Below are positions 8,504-17,874 of a DNA stretch of 64,000 nucleotides, piece by piece. The stretch comes from CAZGAQ01 sp964523405. GTDB taxonomy: Bacteria; Planctomycetota; Phycisphaerae; UBA1845; Fen-1342. The stretch is taken from assembly GCA_964523405.1 (NCBI GenBank), contig CAZGAQ010000018.1:26049-90048 (forward strand), written 5' to 3'. A program made the translations under genes and the position numbers. The notes beneath the pieces were generated by a model. The model was not told the origin of the DNA. It worked only from the letters and a program-made list of their open reading frames with translations, and made no database searches. Position 1 is the first letter of the stretch; the number at the start of each line of letters is the position of its first letter.

Positions 8504-10330
8504 TTACAGCGGGCCGCTCGCCGGCGCCGCGTGGACCTCGATGCTCGTCGCCGCGCTCACCACGTGCCCCAGACGAAACAGGAGCTGCCCGTCCGCATCG
8601 CGGCCCAGCGGCTGCACGACGCGACCACGTGCATACACCCAGCAGCGGCGGTCAGACGTACCGTGTACCCGGAATATCGGGTCATAACGCAGTCGGTTGC
8701 CGGGGTCGAAGTCGAAGCGCAACACGCCCTCCGCCAGGGCCAGTTCATAGCAGCCCTGGGCTTCGTTGTAGCCGTCGTGATCGGTGTCGCCCGCGACGTC
8801 CGTCCGCACCTCGCCGGCGGTCGGCCGGAGCATGACCGGGTTCTGATAATCTGCGGCCAGGCTGAGCGCCTCGGGGGCCCCGTCCACGTCCAGCGGCCAA
8901 ACGCGGAGCAGATGCGAGGTCACGACCTGACGGGTTGTGGGGAGGTCGCCGACGAGAATCGCCAGGCGGCGGTCATCGCTGCTGACCAGCTCGCGCTGGA
9001 GGCTCAGCGGAGTTGCGTGCGGCCACGTCCAGAACAGGTCGGCCTTGGCACTGCCCGCGCGGGTGGCGAGGACGAACGGAGCGGCGTCGCCGGAGGAGGT
9101 CGCGGGCGGGACGATGCGCGTGAAGCCGCGGCGGCCGTCAAGCCCGATCGCGTAGCCAACACGTGCCCCCGCCCAGCCACCGTCCGCGGCACGGGATTCG
9201 ACCCGCACGTAGAGTGCACCGGTGGAATAGATGGTGTACTGCCAGGCATGGCTGGGGGAGTCTGTGTTGGGGTCCGGCGCCGCGCCGGGCGCGACAAAGC
9301 GCCATTGTCCCTCGATGACCGCGCGGAACGGCGTCGCTTCGACGACTCGCTGCGCTGCCGCAACCGCGCCCCCCCAACCGGTGAAGAGCTGCGGGTCGTC
9401 GTAGGCGATGGCCGGCGCGGCGGGAGACGCCCACTCCGTCGGCAGGGGAATGGGCCAGGGGCCCAGACCGCCGATGTCCGCCAGATTGTCGCTCTGTGGA
9501 TCGCGCCAGGAGACCATCACGCCATCGGCCAGGGCCAATTCGAAGCGGCCGGGCACGCCGACGTGCAGCCGCTGGCCACGCACAAACACACGCAGGTCGT
9601 CGGGATCGGCTTCCGCGGGGGTCAAGGTGCGCGTGTTGTCCGCCACGACCACGTCGTCGAGGTACAACTCGACCGGGCCGCTCGACTGCGGCGCCCGCCA
9701 CGACAGCGCCCGTACGTCCGCCAGATCGATGGACTCCCCCACCGTGTCGAGATCGATGCGGTAGAGGCCCCACCCTGGCCGTATCTGGAGCGTGCGCGAC
9801 CAGTGCAGCAACGCGGGCGCCCCGCTGTGCACGCCGAATTCGAGCGTCGCCCCGCTCGGCGGACCGTAGATGCTCATCAGCAGCAGCGCGAACGGCCGCC
9901 AGTCGCGAATGAGCGCGTATTGCTCCGAGTGCTGGCCATCGAACAGGAGGCGGTCGTCGCCATCTTCAAGAATGACCTTGAGACTGCCCGCGCCGGTCTC
10001 GCTACGGCAGCGCAGGATGCTGAGGGCAGGCTGCGGCCGGTCTTCCTCTTTACCGGCAGCGTCAACGGTGCGGAACAAGCCGACCTGGCCTGCGGACTCG
10101 AAATCGGCGAGGCTGACGAAGCGCCCCGATTCGAGGTCGGGGTAGGCACGGCGCAGGCGTTCGAGCGTCGGCGGGAGGGGGGCGCGCGCATCAGTCCGAC
10201 CCGCTGCGTTCGGATCACCGCCGCCTGGTGGCGGAGTACCCCAGTCCCAACGGAACCGGCTGCCTTCGCAGGCGCAGAGAAGCAGCGGCAGGGCCAGGGC
10301 GAGCAGCCCAGCCGAGCACCGGAGTCGCAT
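8504..10330 (-). CDS. Predicted secreted lipoprotein of unknown function
   Basis: The 608-aa product starts with a lipoprotein signal (MRLRCSAGLLALALPLLLCAC, lipid Cys about 21). A Gly/Pro-rich linker follows, then large beta-rich segments. One segment, about residues 115-220 (ALLLMSIYGPP... ELYLDDVVV), looks like a carbohydrate-binding jelly roll. The C-terminal third includes an acidic loop DTDHDGYNEAQGC of the Ca2+-binding type. I do not recognise a catalytic domain. An in-frame ATG at 10366 would overlap lpdA by 17 nt; the ATG at 10330 is preferred because it places the signal peptide at the N-terminus. It is the last gene of the minus-strand E2-E3 cluster. Confidence 0.75.
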   Translation of the reverse strand: MRLRCSAGLLALALPLLLCACEGSRFRWDWGTPPPGGGDPNAAGRTDARAPLPPTLERLRRAYPDLESGRFVSLADFESAGQVGLFRTVDAAGKEEDRPQPALSILRCRSETGAGSLKVILEDGDDRLLFDGQHSEQYALIRDWRPFALLLMSIYGPPSGATLEFGVHSGAPALLHWSRTLQIRPGWGLYRIDLDTVGESIDLADVRALSWRAPQSSGPVELYLDDVVVADNTRTLTPAEADPDDLRVFVRGQRLHVGVPGRFELALADGVMVSWRDPQSDNLADIGGLGPWPIPLPTEWASPAAPAIAYDDPQLFTGWGGAVAAAQRVVEATPFRAVIEGQWRFVAPGAAPDPNTDSPSHAWQYTIYSTGALYVRVESRAADGGWAGARVGYAIGLDGRRGFTRIVPPATSSGDAAPFVLATRAGSAKADLFWTWPHATPLSLQRELVSSDDRRLAILVGDLPTTRQVVTSHLLRVWPLDVDGAPEALSLAADYQNPVMLRPTAGEVRTDVAGDTDHDGYNEAQGCYELALAEGVLRFDFDPGNRLRYDPIFRVHGTSDRRCWVYARGRVVQPLGRDADGQLLFRLGHVVSAATSIEVHAAPASGPL

Positions 10331-10349
10331 CGTGCTCAAACGCGTGCGG

Positions 10350-11765
10350 TCATTTTCGTACTGCATGGATGGCCGTCCCCAGCACCCCTTCCGCCGCTTC
10401 CATGAGCGTCTCGGAGATCGACGGGTGGGGGTGAATGCTCAAGGCGATGTCTTCGGCTGTCGCACCCATTTCGATGGCCAGGACGGCTTCGGAGATCAGG
10501 TCGCCGGCGTGCTCGCCGACGATGCCGCAGCCGAGGACGCGGTTGGTCTTCGCGTCCGCGATGATCTTGGTGAGACCTTCCGGGCGGCCCATGGCGATGG
10601 CGCGGCCGGAGGCGCCCCACATGAACTTGCCGACCTTGATGTTCTTGCCCTGGGCCTTGGCGTCGGCCTCCGTCAGGCCGCACCAGGCGACTTCGGGGCT
10701 CGTGTAGACGACGGCGGGAATCGCGCGGACGTCCCAGGCGGTCTTGTGTCCGGCGATCGCTTCGGCGGCGACGATGCCCTCGCGGCTGGCCTTGTGGGCG
10801 AGCATGGGATTGCCGGTAACGTCGCCGATGGCGTAGATGCGCTTCTCGGCGGTGCGGCGTGTGGCATCGACCTCGATGAAGCCCTGCGGGGTGACGACGA
10901 CCTTGGTGTTCTCGAGGCCCAGGTTGTCGGTGTTGGGCTGGCGGCCGACGGAAACGAGGACGAATTCGAACTTCAGGCTTTGCTTCTGGCCGGCGTTGGT
11001 GAAGGTGATCTCGATGCCATCGGCCTCTTTCTTCGCGCCTTCGAGCGTCGCGCCGGTGTAGATCGCGGCGAACTGCTTCTTTAGACGGGCGAGAAGCGGG
11101 CGGGCGAGGTCGTCATCGGAGCCGGTGAGCAGGCGGTCGAGGGCTTCGAGGACGGTGACCTTGCTGCCGAGCGAGGCGTAGACCTGACCGAGTTCGAGGC
11201 CGATGTAGCCGCCGCCGATGACGAGGAGGGTCTTGGGGAGCTTCTCGATGTTCAGGGCGGTGGTCGAATTCAGGCACCACGCGGAGGGAATGAGCTTCTC
11301 GGGGAGCGTCTTGAAGCGCGAGCCGGTCGCGATGATCGCGTGCTTGAAGCGCAGGCGGGCAACGTCGCCGCCTTCGATGCGGAGCGTCTTGTTGTCCTCG
11401 AAGCGGGCGCGGCCGTTGACGACGCGGACGCTGCGCTTCTTGGCGAGCGTGTTGATGCCGCCGCAGAGGCGCTCGACGACGGACTGCTTCCAGGCGCGGA
11501 GCTTGTCGACGTCGAGTTGGGGCGCAGCGTAGGTGACGCCGTAGGTGCCGGCCTCGGCCGCGCTCTCCATGAGGTGCGCGACGTGGAGGAGGGCCTTGGA
11601 GGGGATGCAGCCTTCGCGCAGGCAGACGCCGCCGAGCAGCGGGCTTTGATCGATGAGGGTGGTGGACAGGCCGAGGTCCGCCGCGCGGAACGCGGCGACG
11701 TACCCGCCGGGGCCACCGCCGATGACGACGAGATCCGATTCTTCCATGAGTTCGCCGACGACCAT
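10350..11765 (-). CDS. lpdA: Dihydrolipoyl dehydrogenase (E3)
   Basis: E3 reoxidises the lipoyl group of 2-oxo acid dehydrogenase complexes using FAD and NAD+. The 471-aa protein shows the FAD-binding GGGPGGYVAA (about 16-25), the redox disulfide GGVCLREGCIPSK (about 45-57), a second Rossmann motif GGGYIGLELG (about 189-198), and the C-terminal HPHPSISE with the catalytic His. AGAGG lies 5 nt before ATG 11765, supporting this start over ATG 11747. It is 11 bp downstream of the GspG-like gene and in the same cluster as the E2 gene. Confidence 0.97.
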   Translation of the reverse strand: MVVGELMEESDLVVIGGGPGGYVAAFRAADLGLSTTLIDQSPLLGGVCLREGCIPSKALLHVAHLMESAAEAGTYGVTYAAPQLDVDKLRAWKQSVVERLCGGINTLAKKRSVRVVNGRARFEDNKTLRIEGGDVARLRFKHAIIATGSRFKTLPEKLIPSAWCLNSTTALNIEKLPKTLLVIGGGYIGLELGQVYASLGSKVTVLEALDRLLTGSDDDLARPLLARLKKQFAAIYTGATLEGAKKEADGIEITFTNAGQKQSLKFEFVLVSVGRQPNTDNLGLENTKVVVTPQGFIEVDATRRTAEKRIYAIGDVTGNPMLAHKASREGIVAAEAIAGHKTAWDVRAIPAVVYTSPEVAWCGLTEADAKAQGKNIKVGKFMWGASGRAIAMGRPEGLTKIIADAKTNRVLGCGIVGEHAGDLISEAVLAIEMGATAEDIALSIHPHPSISETLMEAAEGVLGTAIHAVRK

Positions 11766-11776
11766 ATCAGCCTCTG

Positions 11777-12223
11777 CTAATGCCAGTTACAGACCTCATC
11801 ACCCGTATCGGGTTTTCCGTCTTTTCCCAAGCTCCACAGATCGAACGACTGCTGGTTGTGCACGCCCGGTATGGAGTACAACAACGCTCGGCCCCAGCCG
11901 TCGTTCATGTCATTGGGGTCCTGCAGGTACGGGCCCCGCCATGCCGCGCCTGCCGAGCCTGCCGAGCCTGCCGTGCGAACCAGCGCAGCTAGCCCGCCTT
12001 CCGTCTCCGCGGGATAGTGTCCAACATCGCGTCGGTAAGCTTCCAAGGCCTCCGAAACACGTTGCCTCACAAGATGAACCGTATGCAACCAACGGGGCGA
12101 CACATGGGGCGGCCGGGTGTACCAATAGAGCAGCGATACGACGACCAACGGAGTCAGCGTGTACACAACGAACCTTGTCGGCACACGCCTCTTCATGACT
12201 GACAGTGGTCGAGCGTCGGACAT
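11777..12223 (-). CDS. GspG-like (type II secretion pseudopilin G C-domain) membrane protein
   Basis: The 148-aa protein has one hydrophobic segment (about 19-35), a helix (WLHTVHLVRQRVSEALEAYRRD), and then the GspG signature: YRRDVGHYPAETEGGLAAL, WRGPYLQDPNDMNDGWG, and SLGKDGKPDTGDE at the end, which matches the Ca2+ loop of GspG. The normal type IV prepilin cleavage motif (G-F-T-L-I-E) is absent, so this is not a standard pilin. A ribosome site (GGGGT) inside the end of the E2 gene supports ATG 12223, 4 bp past the E2 stop. An alanine/serine/glycine stretch encoded by a triplicated 9-mer interrupts the C-domain. Its place between E2 and E3 genes is unexpected. Confidence 0.8.
   Translation of the reverse strand: MSDARPLSVMKRRVPTRFVVYTLTPLVVVSLLYWYTRPPHVSPRWLHTVHLVRQRVSEALEAYRRDVGHYPAETEGGLAALVRTAGSAGSAGAAWRGPYLQDPNDMNDGWGRALLYSIPGVHNQQSFDLWSLGKDGKPDTGDEVCNWH
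11948..11974. repeat. Three tandem copies of a 9-bp unit
   Basis: The unit GCCTGCCGA is present three times (last base T in copy 3). It lies within the GspG-like gene and encodes the low-complexity SAGSAGSAG-like stretch. Slippage here would change length by 3 residues without breaking the frame. Confidence 0.9.
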
Positions 12224-12227
12224 GCGC

Positions 12228-13553
12228 TTACCCCAGCGCCAGCAGCCGCAGCGGGTTTTCCAGGGCGCGGATGATCGCGGTGGTGAAACGGGCCGCGTCG
12301 GCGCCGTCGACCACGCGGTGATCGAAGGACAGCGCCAAGGGCAGGATCAGCCGCGGGACGACCTGGCCCTCGTAGACCGCGGGCTGCAGCTTGGCTTTGC
12401 CCACGCCGAGGATCGCGACCTCGGGGAAGTTCACCATCGGCGTGAAGAACGTCCCGCCGATCGCACCGACGTTCGTAATGCTGAACGTCGCGCCGCGCAG
12501 GTCGGCGATCTCGAACTTCACCGTGCGGGCCTTCTCGGCGATCTGCTGCAGCTCGGCGGCGATCTGCGGCAGCGTCTTCTTGTCCGCGTCACGCAGGACC
12601 GGCACGACCAGGCCGCGCGGCGTATCGACCGCGATGCCGATGTGGCGGTAGTCCTTGTGGATGATCTCCTCGGTCGCGGCGTCGAAGCTGCAGTTGAGCA
12701 CGGGATATTCGCGTAGGGCGAGCGCGGCAGCCTTGATGAGAACGGCGGTCATGGTGAGCTTCGGCTCGCCGCCGGCCAGACTCGCGTTGTAGTCCTTGCG
12801 GTTCTTCTCCAGCTCGGTGATGTCCGCGGTATCGGCGTGCGTGACGCGCGGGACGTTCTGCCACGCCCGCATCATCTGGCGGGCGATCGTCTTGCGAATC
12901 TGCGGCACCGCCTCGCGCCGCACGGGGCCGTATTGGCTGAAGTCGGGCAGTTCGCCGCCGGCGACCGCAGGTGCGGCCGAAACAAAGGACTCGCTCGCGG
13001 CGGTCGTCCGTCCAGCGCCACCTCCCTTCTGGCGCTCAGCGAATTGCTCGACGTCTTCCCTGAGCACGCGGCCGCCGGGGCCGGTGCCGACGACGAGGTT
13101 GATGTCGATGTCCAGTTCGCGGGCAAGCTTACGGACCGCCGGGGCGGCGGGCACGGGGCCGTCTCCGTCGCGTGCGGGCGGAGGCGGCGGTGCGACGGCG
13201 GTCGCCGTGCTGGTCGTGTGCGCCACCGGCGCGGGCGGGGCTTCGGCGGCTTGGGCCGCGACGGGCGCAGCCGCCTTGGCCGGCTGGGCGGCGGGCGCGG
13301 CCGCGCGACCGTTGCCGGCCTTTTCATCAATGCTGATCAGAACCTGTCCGACCTTGACGGTCTGGCCGGACTGCACGTGGATCTTGCTGACGACACCGGC
13401 CTTGGGCGAGGGGATTTCGACGGCAGCCTTGTCCGTCTCGACTTCGAGCATGGGCTGGTACTCGGCGATGGTGTCGCCTTCGTGGACCAGCACGTTGACG
13501 ACTTGCCCCTCGTGAACGCCTTCTCCCAAGTCCGGTAGCTTGAAATCGAACAT
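12228..13553 (-). CDS. pdhC: Dihydrolipoamide acyltransferase (E2) of a 2-oxo acid dehydrogenase complex
   Basis: The 441-aa protein has one lipoyl domain (residues 1-77; lipoyl Lys in EVETDKAAVEI, about 43), an Ala/Pro linker (80-135), a peripheral E3-binding domain (about 139-175; PAVRKLARELDIDIN, GTGPGGRVLREDV), and the catalytic domain (about 205-441). The active-site motif SFDHRVVDGADAARF lies near the end. Whether the substrate is pyruvate or a branched 2-oxo acid cannot be told from sequence alone. E3 (lpdA) is two genes downstream. The E1 genes are not present anywhere in this window, which is unusual for such a cluster. Confidence 0.95.
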   Translation of the reverse strand: MFDFKLPDLGEGVHEGQVVNVLVHEGDTIAEYQPMLEVETDKAAVEIPSPKAGVVSKIHVQSGQTVKVGQVLISIDEKAGNGRAAAPAAQPAKAAAPVAAQAAEAPPAPVAHTTSTATAVAPPPPPARDGDGPVPAAPAVRKLARELDIDINLVVGTGPGGRVLREDVEQFAERQKGGGAGRTTAASESFVSAAPAVAGGELPDFSQYGPVRREAVPQIRKTIARQMMRAWQNVPRVTHADTADITELEKNRKDYNASLAGGEPKLTMTAVLIKAAALALREYPVLNCSFDAATEEIIHKDYRHIGIAVDTPRGLVVPVLRDADKKTLPQIAAELQQIAEKARTVKFEIADLRGATFSITNVGAIGGTFFTPMVNFPEVAILGVGKAKLQPAVYEGQVVPRLILPLALSFDHRVVDGADAARFTTAIIRALENPLRLLALG

Positions 13554-13793
13554 CGCGCGTCCTCACGTCGCAAAGGCGACCGCAGCCCGACGGTCCACAG
13601 CGCCCGTGCGCCGCGACCGATCCGGCCATGCCTACGGGGACCAGAGCAGCCACGGCGCGGCCGTCCGGTCCTGGCCCGAAGCGAGAGGCCAGTCCTCAAG
13701 GATAGGGGCCCCGGGGCGGTTTGGCTACGGCGCCCGGCAGCGGCGCCCGCCGTCCGCCGGGAGCGGCCTCCGGCCTACGTCGCCTCGCGCCGG

Positions 13794-15923
13794 CTAGTGC
13801 TCATCGTCGGCTCGCTTGGCTTTCTCCTCGACGGCCGGGCGAACCGGCGGGTTGTTCGGGTCATTGCCGTTGGCGCCGGCGGGCCCGAGCGTGTAGGCGC
13901 GGACACTGCGCCCGTCCCCAACCAGGAGCCGCCCGGGCTGTCCCGTCGCCCCGGGGATGATCGCGAAGGCCCCGACGCCGTAGCCGGAGATTTTGCGGCG
14001 CAATAGCAACTTGCCCTCGGTGTCGAGCACGTGCACGTAGCCGCTGGGCATTCCGCCGCCCATGGAGTACAGGGTCAGGGCAACGGCGAAGCAGGGCTTG
14101 CCGTTGCCGAGCAAATCGCCGGCCGCGAGTCGAACACTCGGTTGCGACTTGGCGGGCACTTCGAGTTCGGTGTTCCACATGCGTTCCCCCTCGGAGTCAC
14201 ATAGCACCAGCGTCACCGCTTTGATCTCGTTGTTGCTCATCGACGTCAAGGCCGCGAGCCAGTGCACCTTGGTGCCGATTCGTACCGGTTCATAGGCGTT
14301 GATGTTGCCGTCACTGCGCGAGGCCACATTCACCGTTTTGCTCTCGCGTCCGTCCGCACTAAGGACCACAAGCTGCGCGCCCGTAGAACTGACCCACTCG
14401 CTCTTGCCATCCCCATCGACGTCGCACGACCGCAGGTCACTGCCGGCCTTGACGCGCAGGCTGTCGTCGGTGACCAGGCGTTCCGGAGCGATGTCGGGGA
14501 GGCGGGCCGGCCCCTTGCCCTGCCGTCCGCCGCTTTCCTCCTCCTGTTCCTCCTGCGCGCCCGCGCGCTTTGCGGGAGCGGCGTGGTCTATCTTCTCGCC
14601 CTTGATCAACTTCGCGATCTTCTCCGCCAGCTCGTCGACCATCCCCTCGCCGCTGAAGCCGACGTGGGCGTCGCGAATCACGCCCTCCTTGTCAATAATG
14701 AACAGCGACGGGATGCCGCTCACGAGGTACTTCTTCGCCACGCTGCCGTCGGCGTCCATGAACTGACGCAGCGTGATCTTCTTCGTCTCCAGAAACTTCC
14801 TGACCTTCGCCTCCTTGCCCTTGTCATCACCGTTCACGCCCATGACGGTCACCGGCTGGTCCTTGAACTTGTCGGCCAGCTTCTGGATGTGCGGGATCGC
14901 GGCCACGCACGGCCCACACCACGTGGCCCAGAAGTCGAGGACGACGACGCGCCCCTTCAAACCCTCCAGCGACAGCTTCTCGCCCGCCAGGTCGTCGCCG
15001 CCAAATGCCGGCGCCGGCTTGTCGATCAGATCCTCCGGCCCCGGTCGCTCGGACTCGTCAAACTCGGCGACCTTCTTCACGCCCTCCGCCGGCTTGTACG
15101 TGAACATCTCGGCCGGTAGGTCGGCATCGGCCTTGACCTGGTCCAAACGCACGTAGATTTCAGCCCGTTCGATCTTGGCCGGCCGGCCTCCTTCGTCCTC
15201 GTCGCCATGCTCCATGGCGGCCAGCTGCTTGCGGTAGCTCTCGGTCAGGTCCACGTGAATCTCGCGCAGCAGGCCATCCGCGTCGTCGAACCAGAGTTCG
15301 CTCTTCTGGGCCCCCTCACCCATGAACGACAGTTCGATGTCGCCGACCAGCACGTGGCCCGCCCGCCCGGCGCGCGTTTCCGCACGCACTTCCCGCAGCT
15401 TGCCGAGTTCGGGGAAGTACGCGCTGCGCTTGCCGCTCGCCGCGAGGAGCAACCGCACGATCGGGTGTCCGCCGAAGGGCGCGCCGCTGTTGCCCAGCAG
15501 TTCCTCCGCGTCCAGCTTCGGCGGCGCCACCTGCTCGGTGTACTGCTTCCACTCCGGCCGAATCTGCCAGAGCTTGGCGCCGTCACACTGGATCGACTCG
15601 TCTTCGCGCTCAATCAGGATGAAATTCGGGGCTCGAAACTTCAGTCGGGTCGCCAGCGATTGCTTCTGCCCGGCATCCCCGCCGTCCTTGTCCTTGGCCA
15701 CCACCTCCAGCCCGACTTCCGCCTCATCCTGGTACGTCTTGAGCTTGCGGTACCGGGCCGCCGTCTCGTCCAGGAACTTGGCTGCGTCCCCGGCCGCCTC
15801 GGACGCCGGCTGTGCGGTCGTCGCGCGCTGGGCAGTGCCGGCGTCTGCCTCAGGTTGGTCCGACGCGCGAACCGCGAGTGTCAGCACCAGGACCCCCGCC
15901 AAAGTCGTGATGAACGGCCGCAT
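13794..15923 (-). CDS. Secreted LolA-like / TlpA-type thioredoxin / repeat fusion protein
   Basis: The 709-aa protein begins with a signal peptide (MRPFITTLAGVLVLTLAV). Residues 45-280 resemble the LolA-like DUF2092 fold (FRAPNFILIEREDE, CDGAKLWQIRPEWKQY). Residues 295-440 are a TlpA/ResA thioredoxin domain with DFWATWCGPC near 327-336 and the cis-Pro motif VSGIPSLFI. Residues 475-690 form a beta-rich domain with the FG-GAP/VCBS loop DVDGDGKSE. A role in extracytoplasmic thiol redox is inferred. The start at 15923 is chosen because GGGAGG lies 5 nt upstream and the signal peptide begins there; an earlier in-frame start at 16007 adds only low-complexity residues. Confidence 0.85.
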   Translation of the reverse strand: MRPFITTLAGVLVLTLAVRASDQPEADAGTAQRATTAQPASEAAGDAAKFLDETAARYRKLKTYQDEAEVGLEVVAKDKDGGDAGQKQSLATRLKFRAPNFILIEREDESIQCDGAKLWQIRPEWKQYTEQVAPPKLDAEELLGNSGAPFGGHPIVRLLLAASGKRSAYFPELGKLREVRAETRAGRAGHVLVGDIELSFMGEGAQKSELWFDDADGLLREIHVDLTESYRKQLAAMEHGDEDEGGRPAKIERAEIYVRLDQVKADADLPAEMFTYKPAEGVKKVAEFDESERPGPEDLIDKPAPAFGGDDLAGEKLSLEGLKGRVVVLDFWATWCGPCVAAIPHIQKLADKFKDQPVTVMGVNGDDKGKEAKVRKFLETKKITLRQFMDADGSVAKKYLVSGIPSLFIIDKEGVIRDAHVGFSGEGMVDELAEKIAKLIKGEKIDHAAPAKRAGAQEEQEEESGGRQGKGPARLPDIAPERLVTDDSLRVKAGSDLRSCDVDGDGKSEWVSSTGAQLVVLSADGRESKTVNVASRSDGNINAYEPVRIGTKVHWLAALTSMSNNEIKAVTLVLCDSEGERMWNTELEVPAKSQPSVRLAAGDLLGNGKPCFAVALTLYSMGGGMPSGYVHVLDTEGKLLLRRKISGYGVGAFAIIPGATGQPGRLLVGDGRSVRAYTLGPAGANGNDPNNPPVRPAVEEKAKRADDEH

Positions 15924-16320
15924 ACCGACCTCCCTGCCCGGCACAGCGACGGCCGCGGGCGAGTCACCGGACCGACCCGCGCGCGCACCCGAGCGCGCCC
16001 ATTTCACCCGCTGCGGGTGTGCGCGGCAAGCACCCGTGCAGTCCGACGACCCCCCGCGTGGCCCGGCCGCTTGACGTAGCGTCGCTTCAGCAGGGATCGC
16101 TGCAGCGAGCTGCGCGAAGTGAAGGAGGAAAGGGCTCGATCGCGACCGCGGAGATGGCGGCGAATGGCGTCACAGATGAAGGCACGGCAGTTCGGATACT
16201 GCGCCGCGGTCGGCGGTTACAGCGAGTACGTCAGCGTGTTGCCCTGCTCGCCCGTTGACAACGGCTCGCGCACCGATGCCACCCGACCGTGTCCCCCGAG
16301 GTTGGCGGGCGGCCCTCCGA
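15924..16320. other. Intergenic region without a supported gene
   Basis: About 400 bp separate the end of trpB from the start of the thioredoxin fusion gene, both on the minus strand. It holds a perfect 12-bp palindrome TCGCTGCAGCGA (16097-16108) inside a longer dyad running CTTCA to TGAAG. Short open frames here have no credible protein character. It probably contains the promoter of the thioredoxin gene and the 3' end of the trpB transcript. Confidence 0.6.
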
Positions 16321-17676
16321 CTACTCCACCGGCGGCAAGTCCTGCATCGAGCGTTCGATCTGCTCGAGCGGATACTCGTAGTCCTCCAGGTCGCCAGCCA
16401 GGTAGCGGTCGTACGAGGCCAGGTCGCACAGCCCGTGTCCGCTCAGGTTGAGTACGATGCACTTCGACTCGCCGCTCTCCCGGCAGCGCACCGCCTCGTC
16501 GATCGCGGTCCGGACGGCATGGGCGGTTTCGGGCGCGGGGATGATGCCCTCCGTGCGGGCGAAGAGCTGCCCCGCTTCGAACGCGCCCAATTGGTGGACG
16601 GCCACCGGTTCGACCATCCCGAGGTCCACGGCCAGGCTGACCAGCGGCGCCATGCCGTGGTAGCGCAAGCCGCCGGCGTGGATACCGGCCGGCATGAAGC
16701 TGTGGCCCAGCGTGTGCATCTTGAGGAGCGGCGTCAGTGCGCTCGTGTCGCCGAAGTCGTAGCGGTAGCGCCCCTTGCTGAGCGTCGGGCAGGCCCGCGG
16801 CTCCACGGCCAGGAAGCGGATGTCGCGCCCGGCCAACTTGCGCGGCAGGAACGGGAATGCCAGCCCGGCGAAGTTGCTGCCGCCGCCAACGCAGCCGATG
16901 ATGATGTCCGGCTCTTCCTCGAGGCTGGCGAGCTGCCTTTCGGCTTCCAGCCCAATCACGGTCTGGTGCAGCAGCACGTGGTTAAGCACGCTGCCCAGGG
17001 CATAGTTCGTGTCCGAGCGCTGCGCAGCCTCCTCCACGGCCTCGCTGATCGCGATGCCGAGGCTGCCACGGCAATGTGGGTCGCGCGCCAGCGCCTGCCG
17101 TCCGGCCTGCGTCTCGTGCGAGGGGCTCGGCACAACGTCGCCGCCCCACAGGTGCATCATCGAACGCCGGTAGGGCTTCTGCTCGTAGCTCACGTTGACC
17201 ATGTAGACCTTGCACGTCATGCCGAAGAGCGAGCACGCAAAGCTCAGCGAGCAACCCCACTGCCCCGCACCCGTCTCCGTCGCCAGCCGCTTGACCCCTT
17301 CGCGCTGGTTGTAGTACGCCTGCGGCACGGCGGTGTTGGCCTTGTGGCTGCCCGGCGGGCTGACGCTCTCGTTCTTGTAGTAGATGCGCGCCGGCGTACG
17401 CAGGGCCTGTTCGAGCCCCCGGGCCCGCACGAGCGGCGTCGGACGCCACAGTGCGTAGATGTCGCGGACCTCGTCCGGAATCGGAATCCAGCGCGCGCAG
17501 CTCATCTCCTGTTCAAGCAGGCCGCGCGGGAAGATCACGCCCAGTTCCTCGGGCCCCATCGGGCGGTGGGTGCCCGGATGCAGGGGGGGCGGGCACGGGC
17601 GCGGCAGATCAGCTTGCAGGTTGTACCAGGCGGCAGGGGCTTCCCGTTCACACAGCGGCGTCTTGCGCAGCACCAT
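16321..17676 (-). CDS. trpB: Tryptophan synthase beta chain, TrpB2 type
   Basis: The 451-aa PLP enzyme has the extended N-terminus of TrpB2-type proteins (GVIFPRGLLEQEMSCARWI), the PLP-lysine motif GSHKANTAV (Lys about 112), and the phosphate-binding glycine cluster GCVGGGSNF. Beta chains join indole and serine to make tryptophan. TrpB2 members often stand apart from trpA and may work alone as indole-salvage or serine deaminase enzymes; no trpA is in the window. GGAG lies 7 nt upstream of ATG 17676. It is divergent from the DAHP synthase gene, so the two may share a regulatory region. Confidence 0.93.
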   Translation of the reverse strand: MVLRKTPLCEREAPAAWYNLQADLPRPCPPPLHPGTHRPMGPEELGVIFPRGLLEQEMSCARWIPIPDEVRDIYALWRPTPLVRARGLEQALRTPARIYYKNESVSPPGSHKANTAVPQAYYNQREGVKRLATETGAGQWGCSLSFACSLFGMTCKVYMVNVSYEQKPYRRSMMHLWGGDVVPSPSHETQAGRQALARDPHCRGSLGIAISEAVEEAAQRSDTNYALGSVLNHVLLHQTVIGLEAERQLASLEEEPDIIIGCVGGGSNFAGLAFPFLPRKLAGRDIRFLAVEPRACPTLSKGRYRYDFGDTSALTPLLKMHTLGHSFMPAGIHAGGLRYHGMAPLVSLAVDLGMVEPVAVHQLGAFEAGQLFARTEGIIPAPETAHAVRTAIDEAVRCRESGESKCIVLNLSGHGLCDLASYDRYLAGDLEDYEYPLEQIERSMQDLPPVE

Positions 17677-17874
17677 CGAGCGGCTCCAGATTGGGGAGGC
17701 CGGACCGGCGGTTATCGGGCGCGCTGCCCAACACCAGCGCGGGCGCGCGACAGAGCCGGTCCTGCTTTCTCTTAGGCTCGCTTGCCGCCCCGGGACAAGC
17801 GCCCAACAATCATGTTGTCACCCGCGCGTTTGGCCGACTAGACAGGCGAGCGATTGCGTCCCCGCGCGGCCGTG

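Noticed and set aside
16119..16451. Open frame preceded by a purine-rich stretch between trpB and the thioredoxin gene
   Set aside because: Low-complexity Arg/Ser/Pro product that runs into the end of trpB on the other strand.
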